From Butyrivibrio sp. INlla18 (lineage in GTDB: Bacteria; Bacillota; Clostridia; Lachnospirales; Lachnospiraceae): a stretch of DNA of 64,000 nucleotides. The stretch covers positions 57,419-121,418 of the forward strand of contig NZ_FMXK01000013.1 in NCBI RefSeq assembly GCF_900103635.1. The letters are read 5' to 3'. The notes under the pieces are model-generated. The model was not told where the DNA came from. It searched no databases and saw only the letters and a list, made by a program, of their open reading frames with translations. Made by a program: the position numbers and the translations under genes. Shown here one piece after another: positions 48,659 through 58,636 of the stretch (within the stretch, counting starts at the first letter, position 1; each line of letters begins with the position of its first letter).

Positions 48659-50545
48659 ATGAAGACAAAAAATCTAACTCCAAGACAAGCAGGCGATATC
48701 ATGGGCGTTTCACCGGCTACAGTCCTTAACTGGATCAAGCTAGGAAGGCTATCGGCCACAAAGTCCAATGGTCGCTACTATATAGATGAAACCTCTTTTA
48801 ACAGCTTCTCAGGGGACCTGGCTGGATCTGGTCTACTTCAGAGTCGCCGCAACAAGAGTCTCCACAATTCTAACTATGTTCCAAATGTCTACATTGATCC
48901 AAAGTCAGTTAATCTCAAAACCGTCAAGGCGCTTATAGAGCATCTTTCAGGCAAGGGCTTCGATCTTTATTCAGTTCTGACCTTGTATTCTAATGCTCTT
49001 TTGAATAAGGCTCTAACTAATAAGACGGTGGTAAAAGAGCTATCTCTAGAAGCCAATAAAGCCCTTGACAGCGAGCTTTTGGATCTATTTCCACTTAAAT
49101 ATATTAAGGGCGAAGATACTCTGGGACTTTTGTACCTATCCCTTAGAAGGCTTTCTGATAAAAAGAAAAGCGGCTCCTACTACACCCCTTTCTTTGCGGT
49201 AGATACGCTGGTTGGCTCTATAGATATTGCAGGCAGATCGGTATTTGACCCGGCCTGCGGAACTGGCAATTTCCTATTAAGACTTCCTGATGATCATCCT
49301 TTATCAGCGGTTTACGGCTCTGACATCGACGAGATCGCAGTTAGATTAACAAGGATCAATCTTGCCATGAAATACGGCGTTAAGGACCTAGATACCCTTG
49401 ATATCATCAAAAAGAACATCGTAGTTAGGGACTTTATCTTTTCTGATAATGCGCCTTCCTGCGATATACTTCTTGGTAACCCGCCTTGGGGCTATGGCTA
49501 TAGCTCTGATGAATCTGGAAGGTTAAAAGAGCTGTATTTATCAGCCCAAACAAGCGGCAAGCCTGAGTCTTTTTCTTTATTTATCGAGAAGGCTCTTAAG
49601 GTGGTATCAAAGTCTGGAAGCATCTCTTTTGTCCTTCCAGAGACCTTGTTAGATGCGGACTTCCATGAGGATATCAGAACAGTTATCCTTGGTAAATCTC
49701 ATGTTCAGAATATCCACTATCTTAATGAGATATTTGAAAAGGTTCAGTGTCCATGCATTATCCTGACGCTGTCCAGGACTTCAAGCAAAAAGATTAGTAC
49801 GCATGATATAGATGTTTACAAGTATCAAAAGAAAAGAGCTAGTCTTTTTCTTGTGGACTCCTACTCTGTTCCTTCAGATAGGATTGGTAAGCAGAGCTTC
49901 CATATACTTGCAAACAATGAGGAATACGAGGTTCTAAAAAAGATCAGAAGTGCTCAGCACTTTACCTTAAAGGATAAGGCGGACTTTGCTCTTGGTATAG
50001 TTACAGGCTCTAATAAAGCTTTTTTAACTGATACAGAAAAAACAGGCTATGAGGGCATCCTTAAGGGCAAAGATATCCATAAATACTATGCTGACGAGCC
50101 GGGTAGCTATATTTCTTTTACCCCAGACAAATTCCAGCAGGTAGCGCCAGTAAAATACTACCGTGCCAAGGAAAAACTCATCTATAAATTTATTGCAAAT
50201 GAGCCGGTATTTGCCTATGATAATAAGTGCACGTTAACTTTAAACAGTGCAAATATTGTCATCCCAAAAGTACCTGATTATAGCGCTCTTTATATTATGG
50301 CAATCCTCAATTCGCCTGTTATGAGCTTTTATTACAGGCATACGTATAAGAGCGTAAAGGTCCTTAGATCTGCTATTGAAGACCTTCCTATTGCTTGCTG
50401 CGACCATGAGACCGAGACTAAAATCTCAGAGCTAGCAAGGGAGATTGTTTTAGATACTGCACAAAATAGCGCAAAAGTTAAACTTCTTAACAGCAGGATC
50501 CTTGAGTTATATGGTATTTCTGCCAATGAACTTGAGAATACTTGA
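48659..50545 (+). CDS. N6-adenine DNA methyltransferase fused to an N-terminal MerR/excisionase-type HTH
   Basis: 628 residues. Residues 5-45 form a helix-turn-helix (LTPRQAGDIMGVSPATVLNWIKLGRL). The catalytic part has motif I FDPACGTGNF (about 196-205) and motif IV NPPW (274-277), which identifies an N6-adenine gamma-type enzyme. A TaqI-like specificity region follows (FALGIVTGSNKAFL, GILKGKDIHKYY, NSPVMSFYYRHTYKS). No restriction gene adjoins it, so it looks like an orphan methyltransferase or a type IIG-like enzyme without nuclease. The open frame extends upstream to 48293 but that is antisense to the CDF gene; the ATG at 48659 fits the promoter. Confidence 0.85.
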   Translation: MKTKNLTPRQAGDIMGVSPATVLNWIKLGRLSATKSNGRYYIDETSFNSFSGDLAGSGLLQSRRNKSLHNSNYVPNVYIDPKSVNLKTVKALIEHLSGKGFDLYSVLTLYSNALLNKALTNKTVVKELSLEANKALDSELLDLFPLKYIKGEDTLGLLYLSLRRLSDKKKSGSYYTPFFAVDTLVGSIDIAGRSVFDPACGTGNFLLRLPDDHPLSAVYGSDIDEIAVRLTRINLAMKYGVKDLDTLDIIKKNIVVRDFIFSDNAPSCDILLGNPPWGYGYSSDESGRLKELYLSAQTSGKPESFSLFIEKALKVVSKSGSISFVLPETLLDADFHEDIRTVILGKSHVQNIHYLNEIFEKVQCPCIILTLSRTSSKKISTHDIDVYKYQKKRASLFLVDSYSVPSDRIGKQSFHILANNEEYEVLKKIRSAQHFTLKDKADFALGIVTGSNKAFLTDTEKTGYEGILKGKDIHKYYADEPGSYISFTPDKFQQVAPVKYYRAKEKLIYKFIANEPVFAYDNKCTLTLNSANIVIPKVPDYSALYIMAILNSPVMSFYYRHTYKSVKVLRSAIEDLPIACCDHETETKISELAREIVLDTAQNSAKVKLLNSRILELYGISANELENT

Positions 50546-50567
50546 TAAAAATTGGTTATTTATTTGG

Positions 50568-50596
50568 TTTACTTTTGCGGTTTAAAGTGCTATAGT
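50568..50596 (+). promoter_or_regulatory. Promoter of the DAHP synthase gene
   Basis: TTTACT, 17 bases, TATAGT with an upstream TGC (extended -10). Confidence 0.75.
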
Positions 50597-50631
50597 ATGA
50601 CAATGTAAATTTATATCTGGAGGAAAATGAA

Positions 50632-51660
50632 ATGTCATTCGAATACATTCAAAAGCTTCCAACTCCTGAAGAGATAAGAGATGAGTTCCCTCTTACTAAG
50701 GAGCTGGCTAAAATAAAGGCGCAGCGCGATAAAGAGATCTCTGACGTATTTACAGGTAAGAGCGACAAGTTCCTTGTAATTGTTGGCCCTTGTTCAGCAG
50801 ACAATGAAGAAGCTGTTTGTGACTACGTTAGCAGACTTGGTAAGTTAAACGACAAGGTTAAGGACAAGCTTATCCTTATTCCTAGAATCTATACCAACAA
50901 GCCTCGTACAACTGGTGAAGGATACAAGGGAATCACTTCTCAGCCTGATCCAGAGGGCAAGACAGATTTCCATGCTGGTCTTGTTGCAATGAGACATATG
51001 CAGATCAAGGCTATTGAGGAATCAGGCCTTACAGCAGCTGATGAGATGCTCTACCCTGAGAACTGGGGTTATGTAGCTGATATCCTCTCCTACGTGGCAA
51101 TCGGTGCCAGATCTGTAGAGGATCAGGAACATCGAATGACAGCTAGTGGTTTTGACGTACCAGCTGGTATGAAGAATCCTACAAGCGGCACATTTAGTGT
51201 AATGCTCAATTCAGTATATGCTGCTCAGCAGTCACACTCTTTTGTTTACAGAGGCTACGAAGTTAAGACCAATGGTAATCCTCTTGCACACTGCGTACTT
51301 AGAGGTTCTAGCAACAAGCATGGTCAGTCAATTCCTAATTACCACTACGAGGATCTTAATCTTCTCCTTAAGCTCTATGAACAGAGAGAGATCATCAATC
51401 CTGCTGCTATCATTGATGCTAACCACAACAACTCAAACAAGCAGTACAAGGAGCAGGTGAGAATCGTAAAAGAGGTTCTTCACTCCAGAAACCTCAACAA
51501 TGATATCAAGAATCTTGTTAAGGGTGTTATGATCGAGAGCTACATCGAGGAAGGCAATCAGAAGATTGGCGAGGGAATCTATGGTAAGTCCATCACAGAT
51601 CCATGTCTTGGTTGGAACGATACAGAAAGACTTCTCCTTGAAATGGCAGATCTTGCCTGA
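50632..51660 (+). CDS. 3-deoxy-7-phosphoheptulonate (DAHP) synthase, AroG type
   Basis: 342 residues of the type I alpha family: VGPCSADNEEAVCDYVSRL, PRIYTNKPRTTGEGYKG (binds phosphoenolpyruvate), GARSVEDQEHRMTASG, GMKNPTSGTFSVMLNSV, and DANHNNSNKQY with metal ligands. It joins erythrose 4-phosphate and phosphoenolpyruvate, the first step of aromatic amino acid synthesis. Transcribed alone from a good promoter, with a TGGAGG ribosome binding site and no leader peptide or T-box visible. Feedback control by Phe, Tyr or Trp is likely for this type but the effector cannot be read from the sequence. Confidence 0.96.
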   Translation: MSFEYIQKLPTPEEIRDEFPLTKELAKIKAQRDKEISDVFTGKSDKFLVIVGPCSADNEEAVCDYVSRLGKLNDKVKDKLILIPRIYTNKPRTTGEGYKGITSQPDPEGKTDFHAGLVAMRHMQIKAIEESGLTAADEMLYPENWGYVADILSYVAIGARSVEDQEHRMTASGFDVPAGMKNPTSGTFSVMLNSVYAAQQSHSFVYRGYEVKTNGNPLAHCVLRGSSNKHGQSIPNYHYEDLNLLLKLYEQREIINPAAIIDANHNNSNKQYKEQVRIVKEVLHSRNLNNDIKNLVKGVMIESYIEEGNQKIGEGIYGKSITDPCLGWNDTERLLLEMADLA

Positions 51661-51680
51661 TAGTTTAATACAAAAATTAT

Positions 51681-51703
51681 GGCCGGTTCTTGGTGAACCG
51701 GCC
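51681..51703. terminator. Hairpin between the DAHP synthase and aminotransferase genes
   Basis: GGCCGGTTC / GAACCGGCC stem with a short loop between convergent genes. The following sequence (TATTATTAT) is only partly T-rich, so it may be a weak terminator. Confidence 0.7.
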
Positions 51704-51723
51704 TATTATTATGCCTAAAATTC

Positions 51724-53034
51724 TTAATTCATTTCTTTTAACATCTTATCTACTGCTACAAGTCTTACACAAACTGTGAAGATGTCCATTGCAAGCTTGA
51801 GATCAGTTACTGAAGGGAATGTAGGAGCAATACGGATATTGCTGTCGTGAGGGTCCTTACCATATGGGTAAGTTGCTCCTGCTCCTGTCATTGTAACGCC
51901 TGCTTTCTTGGCTCTGTCTACGATGGCCTTAGCGCATCCTTCTGGAGCATCAAAGCTGATGAAGTATCCTCCCTTTGGATTGGTCCAGCTTCCGATTCCG
52001 CATGGCTTTAAGTCTCTCTCAAGAGCATTTAAAACTGCCTCAAACTTAGGTCTGATGATAGCCGCATGCTTTCTCATGTGCTCCTTCATGCCGTTAAGAT
52101 CGCCAAAGAAGCGAACGTGCCTTAGCTGATTAACCTTATCGTGACCGATTGTCTGATAGCTTAGCTGAGTCTTGATCTCTTCAAGGTTATTAAGTGATGT
52201 AGCAATGGCTGCTATTCCACTTCCTGGGAAGGTGATCTTGGATGTTGATGAGAACTTATATACAAGATCAGGGCTTCCTGCCTTCTTGCACTCCTCCAAG
52301 ATCTCGATGAGATAATCCTGATCATCATCATAGAGGTGGTGAATACCATATGCGTTATCCCAGAAGATACGGAAGTCTCTAGCTGCTGGGCGGAGACGTG
52401 CAAAACGTCTAACTGTTTCGTCTGAATATGAATATCCCTGAGGGTTTGAATACTTAGGAACGCACCAGATACCTTTGATGGACTCATCACTTGCTACGAG
52501 TCTTTCTACTTCATCCATGTCTGGTCCTGTAGGTGTCATCTGTACTGGGATCATCTCAATTCCAAAGTACTCTGTGATCGCAAAATGTCTGTCATATCCA
52601 GGTACAGGACAAAGGAACTTAACCTTGTCGAGCTTGCACCATGGTGTATTGCCCATAACACCGTGTGTATATGCTCTTGAAACTGTATCGTACATGACAT
52701 TCAAAGAAGAATTGCCATAGATGATGATATTCTCTGGCTTGTTCTCCATCATTGCTCCAATGAGAACCTTTGCCTCTCTGATTCCGTCAAGAACGCCATA
52801 GTTACGGCAATCTGTGCCATCCTCACATGAAAGATCAGCATCTGAGCTAAGTGTATCCATCATTCCCATTGACAGATCGAGCTGCTCTCTACAAGGCTTT
52901 CCTCTTGCCATATTAAGTGACAATTCCATTTCCTGGTACTTTTTGTACTCAGCCTTGAGTTTCACAAGCTCCTTTCCAAGCTCTTCCTTGTTCATCTCAG
53001 CATACTTTTTTGTGACATTTTGAACTTCAGGCAT
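51724..53034 (-). CDS. Aminotransferase of the atypical aspartate aminotransferase family
   Basis: 436 residues, fold type I PLP enzyme. The PLP lysine is in FSSTSKITFPGSGIA (about 280), with CVPKYSNPQGYSYS and FWDNAYGIHHLYDD before it. A helical N-terminal extension (about 40 residues) and the MARGKPCREQLDLS start match the Asp_aminotransf (PF12897) group, predicted aspartate or aromatic aminotransferases. Its convergent neighbour is DAHP synthase, so a role in aromatic amino acid formation would fit but is not shown. Start ATG has AGGAG and follows the Xer-like gene by 19 bases. Confidence 0.88.
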   Translation of the reverse strand: MPEVQNVTKKYAEMNKEELGKELVKLKAEYKKYQEMELSLNMARGKPCREQLDLSMGMMDTLSSDADLSCEDGTDCRNYGVLDGIREAKVLIGAMMENKPENIIIYGNSSLNVMYDTVSRAYTHGVMGNTPWCKLDKVKFLCPVPGYDRHFAITEYFGIEMIPVQMTPTGPDMDEVERLVASDESIKGIWCVPKYSNPQGYSYSDETVRRFARLRPAARDFRIFWDNAYGIHHLYDDDQDYLIEILEECKKAGSPDLVYKFSSTSKITFPGSGIAAIATSLNNLEEIKTQLSYQTIGHDKVNQLRHVRFFGDLNGMKEHMRKHAAIIRPKFEAVLNALERDLKPCGIGSWTNPKGGYFISFDAPEGCAKAIVDRAKKAGVTMTGAGATYPYGKDPHDSNIRIAPTFPSVTDLKLAMDIFTVCVRLVAVDKMLKEMN

Positions 53035-53053
53035 TTCATATCTCCTCTTTAAC

Positions 53054-53947
53054 TCAATTTCTTATACGAGCCCATTCGAATGGGTCATTAGCTTTTTTAG
53101 TTTTGGTAACATAACGAGAAATCGTATTGCTGTCTGAATATCCCATCATCTCCTGCACTGCCGCAAGATCTGTACCATTTTCTACCAGATGGGAAGCAAA
53201 AGAATGTCTAAGTGTAAATAAAGTTATGTCAGACTTAATGCCTGCTTTATACACATATGACTTTATAAGTTTCCATAGTCCCTGCCTACTAAGGGATGAG
53301 CCGTTACAGTTTAAGAATACTGTTTCATCATCCTGAAAATCACCAAGCAGTTCTTTACGTGCATATAATAAATAGTCCTGAAGGGCGTCCTTGGCTTTTT
53401 TGCCATAGGGAATGAGCCTTTCCTTATTGATCCCTGTAGCCATTGGTAAGCGCACGCATGCAAGAGCCAGATCAATATTGGACAGTTTGAGGCTTATCAT
53501 CTCCGTTGCCTTGAGTCCAGTGGCATAGAGAAGCTCAAGTATTGCCTTGTCTCTGATGCCTTTGGCATCTGAACCAAAGTCCTGAGACAATAACTCTTCA
53601 ATTTCGATTGTTGTGAGAACTCGAGGTGGCAGCTTTTCAACTTTGGGACTCTTAAGCACATCTGATGGATTCTCAGATATATTGCCATTCTCTTCTAGAT
53701 AACGGAAAAAAGCTTTGATAGAAGTAAAGTGTCTTGTGATGGAGGAGGCAGCGAACTGCTCTTCCTTTAGACTTGCAGCATAATCAGAAAGCTTGTCCTC
53801 AGTGATCTGTGTTACATCTAAAACGCCGCGGCTGCTCATGTAATCAGCAAGCCTCTCAAGATCACGTTTGTAGGACAGGCAGGTGTTATGTGACGTTTTC
53901 TTCACTTTTTGTAAGTAATCTACAAATTCTGATATCTGCTTTCTCAT
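53054..53947 (-). CDS. XerD-like tyrosine recombinase with substituted catalytic residues
   Basis: 297 residues, full length with both the SAM-like N-terminal and the catalytic domain. Placed against XerD (Arg148, Lys172, His244, Arg247, His270, Tyr279) it has Lys146, Lys175, Phe244, Arg247, Tyr270 and Tyr279. So Arg-I, His-II and His-III are all replaced, while the nucleophile Tyr (ISRYVTK), Arg-II (TLRHSF) and the hairpin Lys are kept. It may bind DNA but strand exchange should be much reduced. It lies in a housekeeping neighbourhood (lysA, DUF6020, aminotransferase), where xerD can be found, and no integrase or phage genes adjoin it. Confidence 0.85.
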   Translation of the reverse strand: MRKQISEFVDYLQKVKKTSHNTCLSYKRDLERLADYMSSRGVLDVTQITEDKLSDYAASLKEEQFAASSITRHFTSIKAFFRYLEENGNISENPSDVLKSPKVEKLPPRVLTTIEIEELLSQDFGSDAKGIRDKAILELLYATGLKATEMISLKLSNIDLALACVRLPMATGINKERLIPYGKKAKDALQDYLLYARKELLGDFQDDETVFLNCNGSSLSRQGLWKLIKSYVYKAGIKSDITLFTLRHSFASHLVENGTDLAAVQEMMGYSDSNTISRYVTKTKKANDPFEWARIRN

Positions 53948-54033
53948 AACTCACCGTCTCTGATATTTCACATCATTGGATAATTGTATACAAATATGCA
54001 CTTTAGTTATGATACTACAGAAATCCCTAGCAA

Positions 54034-55785
54034 TCAAGCCATTTTTACAGTTTTTTTGCCTTTAGCTTTTGCAATTAGAATTGGCCAGATCAAAACAAGT
54101 GAATAGGCATATCTAAACTCAAGATTTGGTGCTGCTATTAAAAGGGTTCCCATCATGAGAAGTAAAAGCCATGACTCAAGGTGCGAGATTTTTTTTCTGA
54201 TGCAGATAATAAGCGTAACTACAAGGAACCAGAAGTAAGTTCCTATGCTCCACATCATTCCATAAATCGGAACGAAATCTCCAAGCTTTATCAGTATCTC
54301 TTTTGACTTAACTACTATCTTGCCGCCTATCTGTGGCTTCCAGACTAGGTCCATTTCGTTAGTCATGATTCCATCTATATCTCCAACACTATAGGCAAAG
54401 TCAGGATAAATGTAGCCACCAAGAAGGTCGTACCAGGCTGCTACATAGTCAGGGAAATACAAAGCTCCAAGCTCTGCCCAGAGTTTAAGATAGTCTCCCT
54501 TGTGAGTCTCCAAATACTCTACGTTTCCTGCTCTTACAAGCTCTTTGATATTATCAGCATAATCTGGTGCGTAGAGCTCGTGAATATAGGTTGTATCAAT
54601 GCAGTTATCTATAAGTTCCTGCTGCTTGGGTGTGAGCTTTCTATCATTAACAAGTACTCTTGCAATCTGGGCTGTTGGAACAGATAAGGACTCCACAAAA
54701 TCAGGCTTACCTACTCCAAGGCTGTCCATAACTGGGCCTTTTATTGCCGCAACTGTTACAGAGACTACGGTCATAGTTATGATGGCTTTTACGAGATCTT
54801 TTCTAAATGTATAGATGAATATTGGTGTCCATAGAATGAAGGCATACCACGCATTTGATCTAAAGAGTGCAAATAATATGCCAAGAACTGCCATTATAAC
54901 AAAGTCTTTTATTTGTGCTTCAGATTTCTTTTGCATGGTGATCACGTGGCAAACAAGGAGTATTGTGATGGTTGCAAATGGGATGTCCTTCCAGATCGTA
55001 ACTGCAAATACTGCGTTAAATGGCACAAATGCAAAAAATAAGATGCTGATGACTTCAAGAATAAAGCCTTCTCTATCAAGTAGTTCTCTTACCTTTCTAA
55101 CGCCGGTAGCAAGGCACGTAGCAAAGAATAGCTCTTGAAATACAGTATAGAAGCTTATGGCTACGCTCCTATCCTCTGTAAAGAGCCTTCCTATACTATG
55201 AAAGAGTTTTATCAAAAGAGTATGAGCCACAGGGTGATGATTTGAATAGTCTCTGACTCCTGTGATCTGCTCAAACTGAACGAGGGAATCTGCTGTCATG
55301 ATGCCAGGAAACTCGTACAGGAAGTATGGAAGCCACCCTATGAGGCAAAGTACAAAGGTAATGATAAACACTTTCTTTGGGCTATCTATGAGCTCATAAT
55401 AGCGTTCTCTTATCTTTGTGAGCTTAGAGTTTTCTTTGATCTCTCCCAGCTCTTTATCCTTGATAAAAAGAGATATCAGATACTTGTAGATTATAAAAAA
55501 TAAGCTAAATGCTCCCACAAACAAGATCATTACAGCAAGGAGCTTAAAGACTGCGCTTGTAAAGGCTTCTGTAACTCTTTTCCTAAATACAAAGGTAAAT
55601 ACTCCCGAAAAAATAAGGGATATGATGATCCCGATATTCTTAAGGTTTGAAAGCTTGTAAGTGTAGGAATCAGCTTTTTTACCTAGCAAATAAAGGCATA
55701 CAAAAAGAACTACCGTTAGAGGATTTCTAACGGTAATTCCTACTAAAAGCTGAATCATCCAACAAGCAAAAAAGGCTAGATACAC
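54034..55785 (-). CDS. DUF6020 polytopic membrane protein
   Basis: 583 residues with about 12 transmembrane helices and one large extracellular loop (about 370-500). The segment YEFPGIMTADSLVQFEQITGVRDYSNHHPVAHTLLIK is typical of DUF6020, and its D/H-rich loop resembles GT-C glycosyltransferases, so a lipid-linked sugar transferase is possible. GTG start behind GAGGGG, 20 bases after lysA. Substrate unknown. Confidence 0.85.
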   Translation of the reverse strand: MYLAFFACWMIQLLVGITVRNPLTVVLFVCLYLLGKKADSYTYKLSNLKNIGIIISLIFSGVFTFVFRKRVTEAFTSAVFKLLAVMILFVGAFSLFFIIYKYLISLFIKDKELGEIKENSKLTKIRERYYELIDSPKKVFIITFVLCLIGWLPYFLYEFPGIMTADSLVQFEQITGVRDYSNHHPVAHTLLIKLFHSIGRLFTEDRSVAISFYTVFQELFFATCLATGVRKVRELLDREGFILEVISILFFAFVPFNAVFAVTIWKDIPFATITILLVCHVITMQKKSEAQIKDFVIMAVLGILFALFRSNAWYAFILWTPIFIYTFRKDLVKAIITMTVVSVTVAAIKGPVMDSLGVGKPDFVESLSVPTAQIARVLVNDRKLTPKQQELIDNCIDTTYIHELYAPDYADNIKELVRAGNVEYLETHKGDYLKLWAELGALYFPDYVAAWYDLLGGYIYPDFAYSVGDIDGIMTNEMDLVWKPQIGGKIVVKSKEILIKLGDFVPIYGMMWSIGTYFWFLVVTLIICIRKKISHLESWLLLLMMGTLLIAAPNLEFRYAYSLVLIWPILIAKAKGKKTVKMA

Positions 55786-55805
55786 TACTTCCCCTCACTT
55801 ATCTA

Positions 55806-57092
55806 TCATTTTTCTTCGTCGATTATCTTATTAAGTTTAGCTGAAACTGAAAGACAATCAAGTGTTGCAAAATAGTCCTTTGGTGTCTCTGCCCTTCTGA
55901 TAAGTTCAACTGAACCATCTTGCTTTAATAAAAGCTCTGCGCTTTTTAATTTTCCATTGTAATTATAACCCATTGCGTAGCCGTGTGCACCTGTATCATG
56001 AATAAAGAGATAATCTCCTTTTTCAATTTCAGGAAGGCTTCTTTCAATGGCGAATTTATCGTTGTTCTCACAAAGAGATCCTGTTACGTCATAAACATGA
56101 TCAAGTGGCGCATTCTCTTTTCCAAGAACTGTGATGTGGTGGTAAGCGCCGTACATAGCTGGTCTCATGAGGTTAACAGCACAGGCATCAACACCTATGT
56201 ACTCTTTGTAGATGTGCTTCTCATGGATAGCCTTTGTAACAAGGGCTCCGTAAGGTGCCATCATGAATCTTCCCATCTCAGTGTAGATTGCTACGTCGTC
56301 CATTCCTGCTGGCACAAGGATCTTGTCGTACTGCTCGTGAACACCCTTACCGATCTCTGCGATATCATTGCCTGTCTGATCTGGCTTGTAAGGTATTCCT
56401 ACGCCGCCTGAGAGATTGATGAATGTGATATGAGCACCTGTCTTTTCCTTGAGCTCTACAGCCAGTTCAAAGAGCTGACCAGCAAGCTGTGGGTAGTACT
56501 CGTTGGTTACTGTATTACTAGCAAGGAAAGCATGGATTCCAAATCTCTTAGCTCCTTTTTCCTTCAAGATCTTGAAGCCTTCAATGAGCTGATCCTTGGT
56601 CATTCCGTACTTGGCATCTCCAGGGTTATCCATGATTCCGTTACTCATCTGGAAAACTCCGCCTGGATTGTATCTGCAAGAAATAGTCTCTGGAATCTTG
56701 CCGATTGTCTTCTCTAAAAATTCAATATGTGTGAAATCATCAAGGTTGATGATAGCGTTTATCTTGTCTGCGTAAACATACTCATCAGCTGGAGTGTCAT
56801 TGGATGAGAACATTATCTCTTCACCACTTGCTCCTACAGCACTACTTAACATGAGCTCTGTCTTGGATGAGCAGTCAAATCCGCATCCAACACTTCTCAA
56901 GATATCTAAAAGAACAGGATTAGGATTAGCTTTTACTGCGAAATATTCTTTGAACCCCTTATTCCATGAGAAGGCGTCATGTACTGCCTTGGCATTTTCG
57001 ATGATTCCCTTTTCATCATAAATGTGGAATGGTGTAGGGTATTTTTTTACGATCTCTTCAATCTGAGCTTTGGTTACAAATGGTTTTTTCAT
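55806..57092 (-). CDS. lysA: Diaminopimelate decarboxylase
   Basis: 428 residues, PLP-dependent fold type III. The PLP lysine is in EYFAVKANPNP (about 53), with GGGVGIPYKPD-type glycine loop seen as INLSGGVGIPYKP, and the substrate Cys in VTGSLCENND. It decarboxylates meso-diaminopimelate to lysine. First gene of a unit with DUF6020 and perhaps the Xer-like gene. AGGATAT precedes the ATG; the promoter is not obvious. Confidence 0.9.
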   Translation of the reverse strand: MKKPFVTKAQIEEIVKKYPTPFHIYDEKGIIENAKAVHDAFSWNKGFKEYFAVKANPNPVLLDILRSVGCGFDCSSKTELMLSSAVGASGEEIMFSSNDTPADEYVYADKINAIINLDDFTHIEFLEKTIGKIPETISCRYNPGGVFQMSNGIMDNPGDAKYGMTKDQLIEGFKILKEKGAKRFGIHAFLASNTVTNEYYPQLAGQLFELAVELKEKTGAHITFINLSGGVGIPYKPDQTGNDIAEIGKGVHEQYDKILVPAGMDDVAIYTEMGRFMMAPYGALVTKAIHEKHIYKEYIGVDACAVNLMRPAMYGAYHHITVLGKENAPLDHVYDVTGSLCENNDKFAIERSLPEIEKGDYLFIHDTGAHGYAMGYNYNGKLKSAELLLKQDGSVELIRRAETPKDYFATLDCLSVSAKLNKIIDEEK

Positions 57093-57178
57093 AATATCCT
57101 CTATCCTCCAAACTACAATTAAATTGCATTCAAATCACTTTAACATGGTAATGTATAAAAATGCAAGAGAAAAAATTG

Positions 57179-57856
57179 CTAAATATTTTCAATTTGCCAA
57201 TCGATTGGCTCAAGGCCGTTCTGTACCAGAAATTCATTGCATTTGCTAAAGTGTTTGCATCCAAAGAAGCCTCTATATGCTGAAAGAGGGCTTGGATGTG
57301 GAGCTTCTAGGATCAGATGTTTTGGATTATTAAGCATGACTTTTTTGTTCTGAGCTGGCTTACCCCAAAGCATGTAAACTACAGGTCTATCCTGCTCATT
57401 TACAGCTCTTATGATGGCGTCTGTGAACTGCTCCCAGCCTTTTCCCTTATGAGAATTGGCCTGGTGCGCCCTAACTGTTAATACGGTATTTAATAAAAGA
57501 ACTCCCTGATCCGCCCACTTCTTGAGGTATCCATTATTTGGTATATAAAGCCCAAGGTCGTCATTTAATTCCTTGTAGATATTAACAAGTGATGGTGGTG
57601 TATCTGCCTTTTCTGGAAGCACAGAAAAAGACAGTCCGTGAGCCTGACCTGGTTCATGGTATGGGTCCTGTCCTAGGATCAGCACCTTTACATCCTTAAG
57701 TGGTGTCAGGTGAAGGGCATTGAAAATGTCCTCTGATGGTGGATAGACCACGTGCTTACTATATTCGTCCTTTACAAAAGTAAAGAGTTTTTTGTAATAG
57801 TCTTTGTGGAACTCCTCTTGCAGTGCAGGGAGCCAGTCATTTGAGATCATTGCCAT
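57179..57856 (-). CDS. ung: Uracil-DNA glycosylase
   Basis: 225 residues with the family-1 motifs: water-activating [21 protein letters not shown] (about 65-85), uracil-binding LLLNTVLTV, and the DNA-intercalating [18 protein letters not shown] near the end. It removes uracil from DNA. It follows hisF by six bases, so it is probably in the his/Sir2-like transcript. The ribosome binding site is weak. Confidence 0.97.
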   Translation of the reverse strand: MAMISNDWLPALQEEFHKDYYKKLFTFVKDEYSKHVVYPPSEDIFNALHLTPLKDVKVLILGQDPYHEPGQAHGLSFSVLPEKADTPPSLVNIYKELNDDLGLYIPNNGYLKKWADQGVLLLNTVLTVRAHQANSHKGKGWEQFTDAIIRAVNEQDRPVVYMLWGKPAQNKKVMLNNPKHLILEAPHPSPLSAYRGFFGCKHFSKCNEFLVQNGLEPIDWQIENI

Positions 57857-57862
57857 AGCTTT

Positions 57863-58624
57863 TTAGAGTCTTACAGACACTCCTTTTTCTTTCAAATATT
57901 CTTTTACCTGATTGATTTCAAGTTCCTTGTAGTGGAAAAGAGATGCTGCCAAAACCGCATCAGCCTTACCATCTGCAAGGGCGTCATAGAAGTGAGAAAG
58001 CTCTCCTGCTCCGCCTGATGCGATAACAGGTACGTCAACAGCTTCTGCAACCTTCCTTGTAAGTTCAATATCATAGCCATTCTTGGTGCCATCGCAGTCC
58101 ATGCTGGTAAGAAGGATCTCACCTGCTCCAAGGTCTGTGACTTTTTTGGCCCATTCTATGGCATCTATTCCTGTATCGATCCTTCCGCCATGCTTAAAGA
58201 TATTCCAGCCTGTGCCGTCTTCTCTTTTCTTGGCATCGATAGCAACTACTACGCACTGACTTCCGAACTTGTCAGCAGCTTCTCTAACAAGTTCTGGTCT
58301 ATCAATGGCAGCTGAGTTGATTGCTACCTTATCTGCGCCTTCTCTTAGGATTGCCTTGACGTCGTCGCAGCTTCTGATTCCGCCTCCAACAGTAAATGGA
58401 ATGAAGACTTTTTTGGCAACTTCTCTTACCATCTCTGTTACGGTTGCTCTGCGCTCATTGGAGGCTGTGATATCAAGGAAAACTAGCTCATCAGCTCCGG
58501 CCTTTGAATATGCCTCGCCTACAGAAACTGGATCTCCAGCGTCCTTAAGATCTACGAAATTTATTCCTTTTACAACCCTGCCGTTATTAACATCAAGGCA
58601 AGGGATAATTCTTTTTGTCAGCAT
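57863..58624 (-). CDS. hisF: Imidazole glycerol phosphate synthase, cyclase subunit
   Basis: 253 residues, a beta/alpha barrel: [29 protein letters not shown] at the start (catalytic Asp11), TVGGGIRS, and the second half [20 protein letters not shown] (catalytic Asp near 130) and [13 protein letters not shown]. With HisH it makes imidazole glycerol phosphate and AICAR in histidine synthesis. AGAGGTG precedes the ATG. The rest of the his pathway is not in the window. Confidence 0.98.
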   Translation of the reverse strand: MLTKRIIPCLDVNNGRVVKGINFVDLKDAGDPVSVGEAYSKAGADELVFLDITASNERRATVTEMVREVAKKVFIPFTVGGGIRSCDDVKAILREGADKVAINSAAIDRPELVREAADKFGSQCVVVAIDAKKREDGTGWNIFKHGGRIDTGIDAIEWAKKVTDLGAGEILLTSMDCDGTKNGYDIELTRKVAEAVDVPVIASGGAGELSHFYDALADGKADAVLAASLFHYKELEINQVKEYLKEKGVSVRL

Positions 58625-58636
58625 AGATTCACCTCT

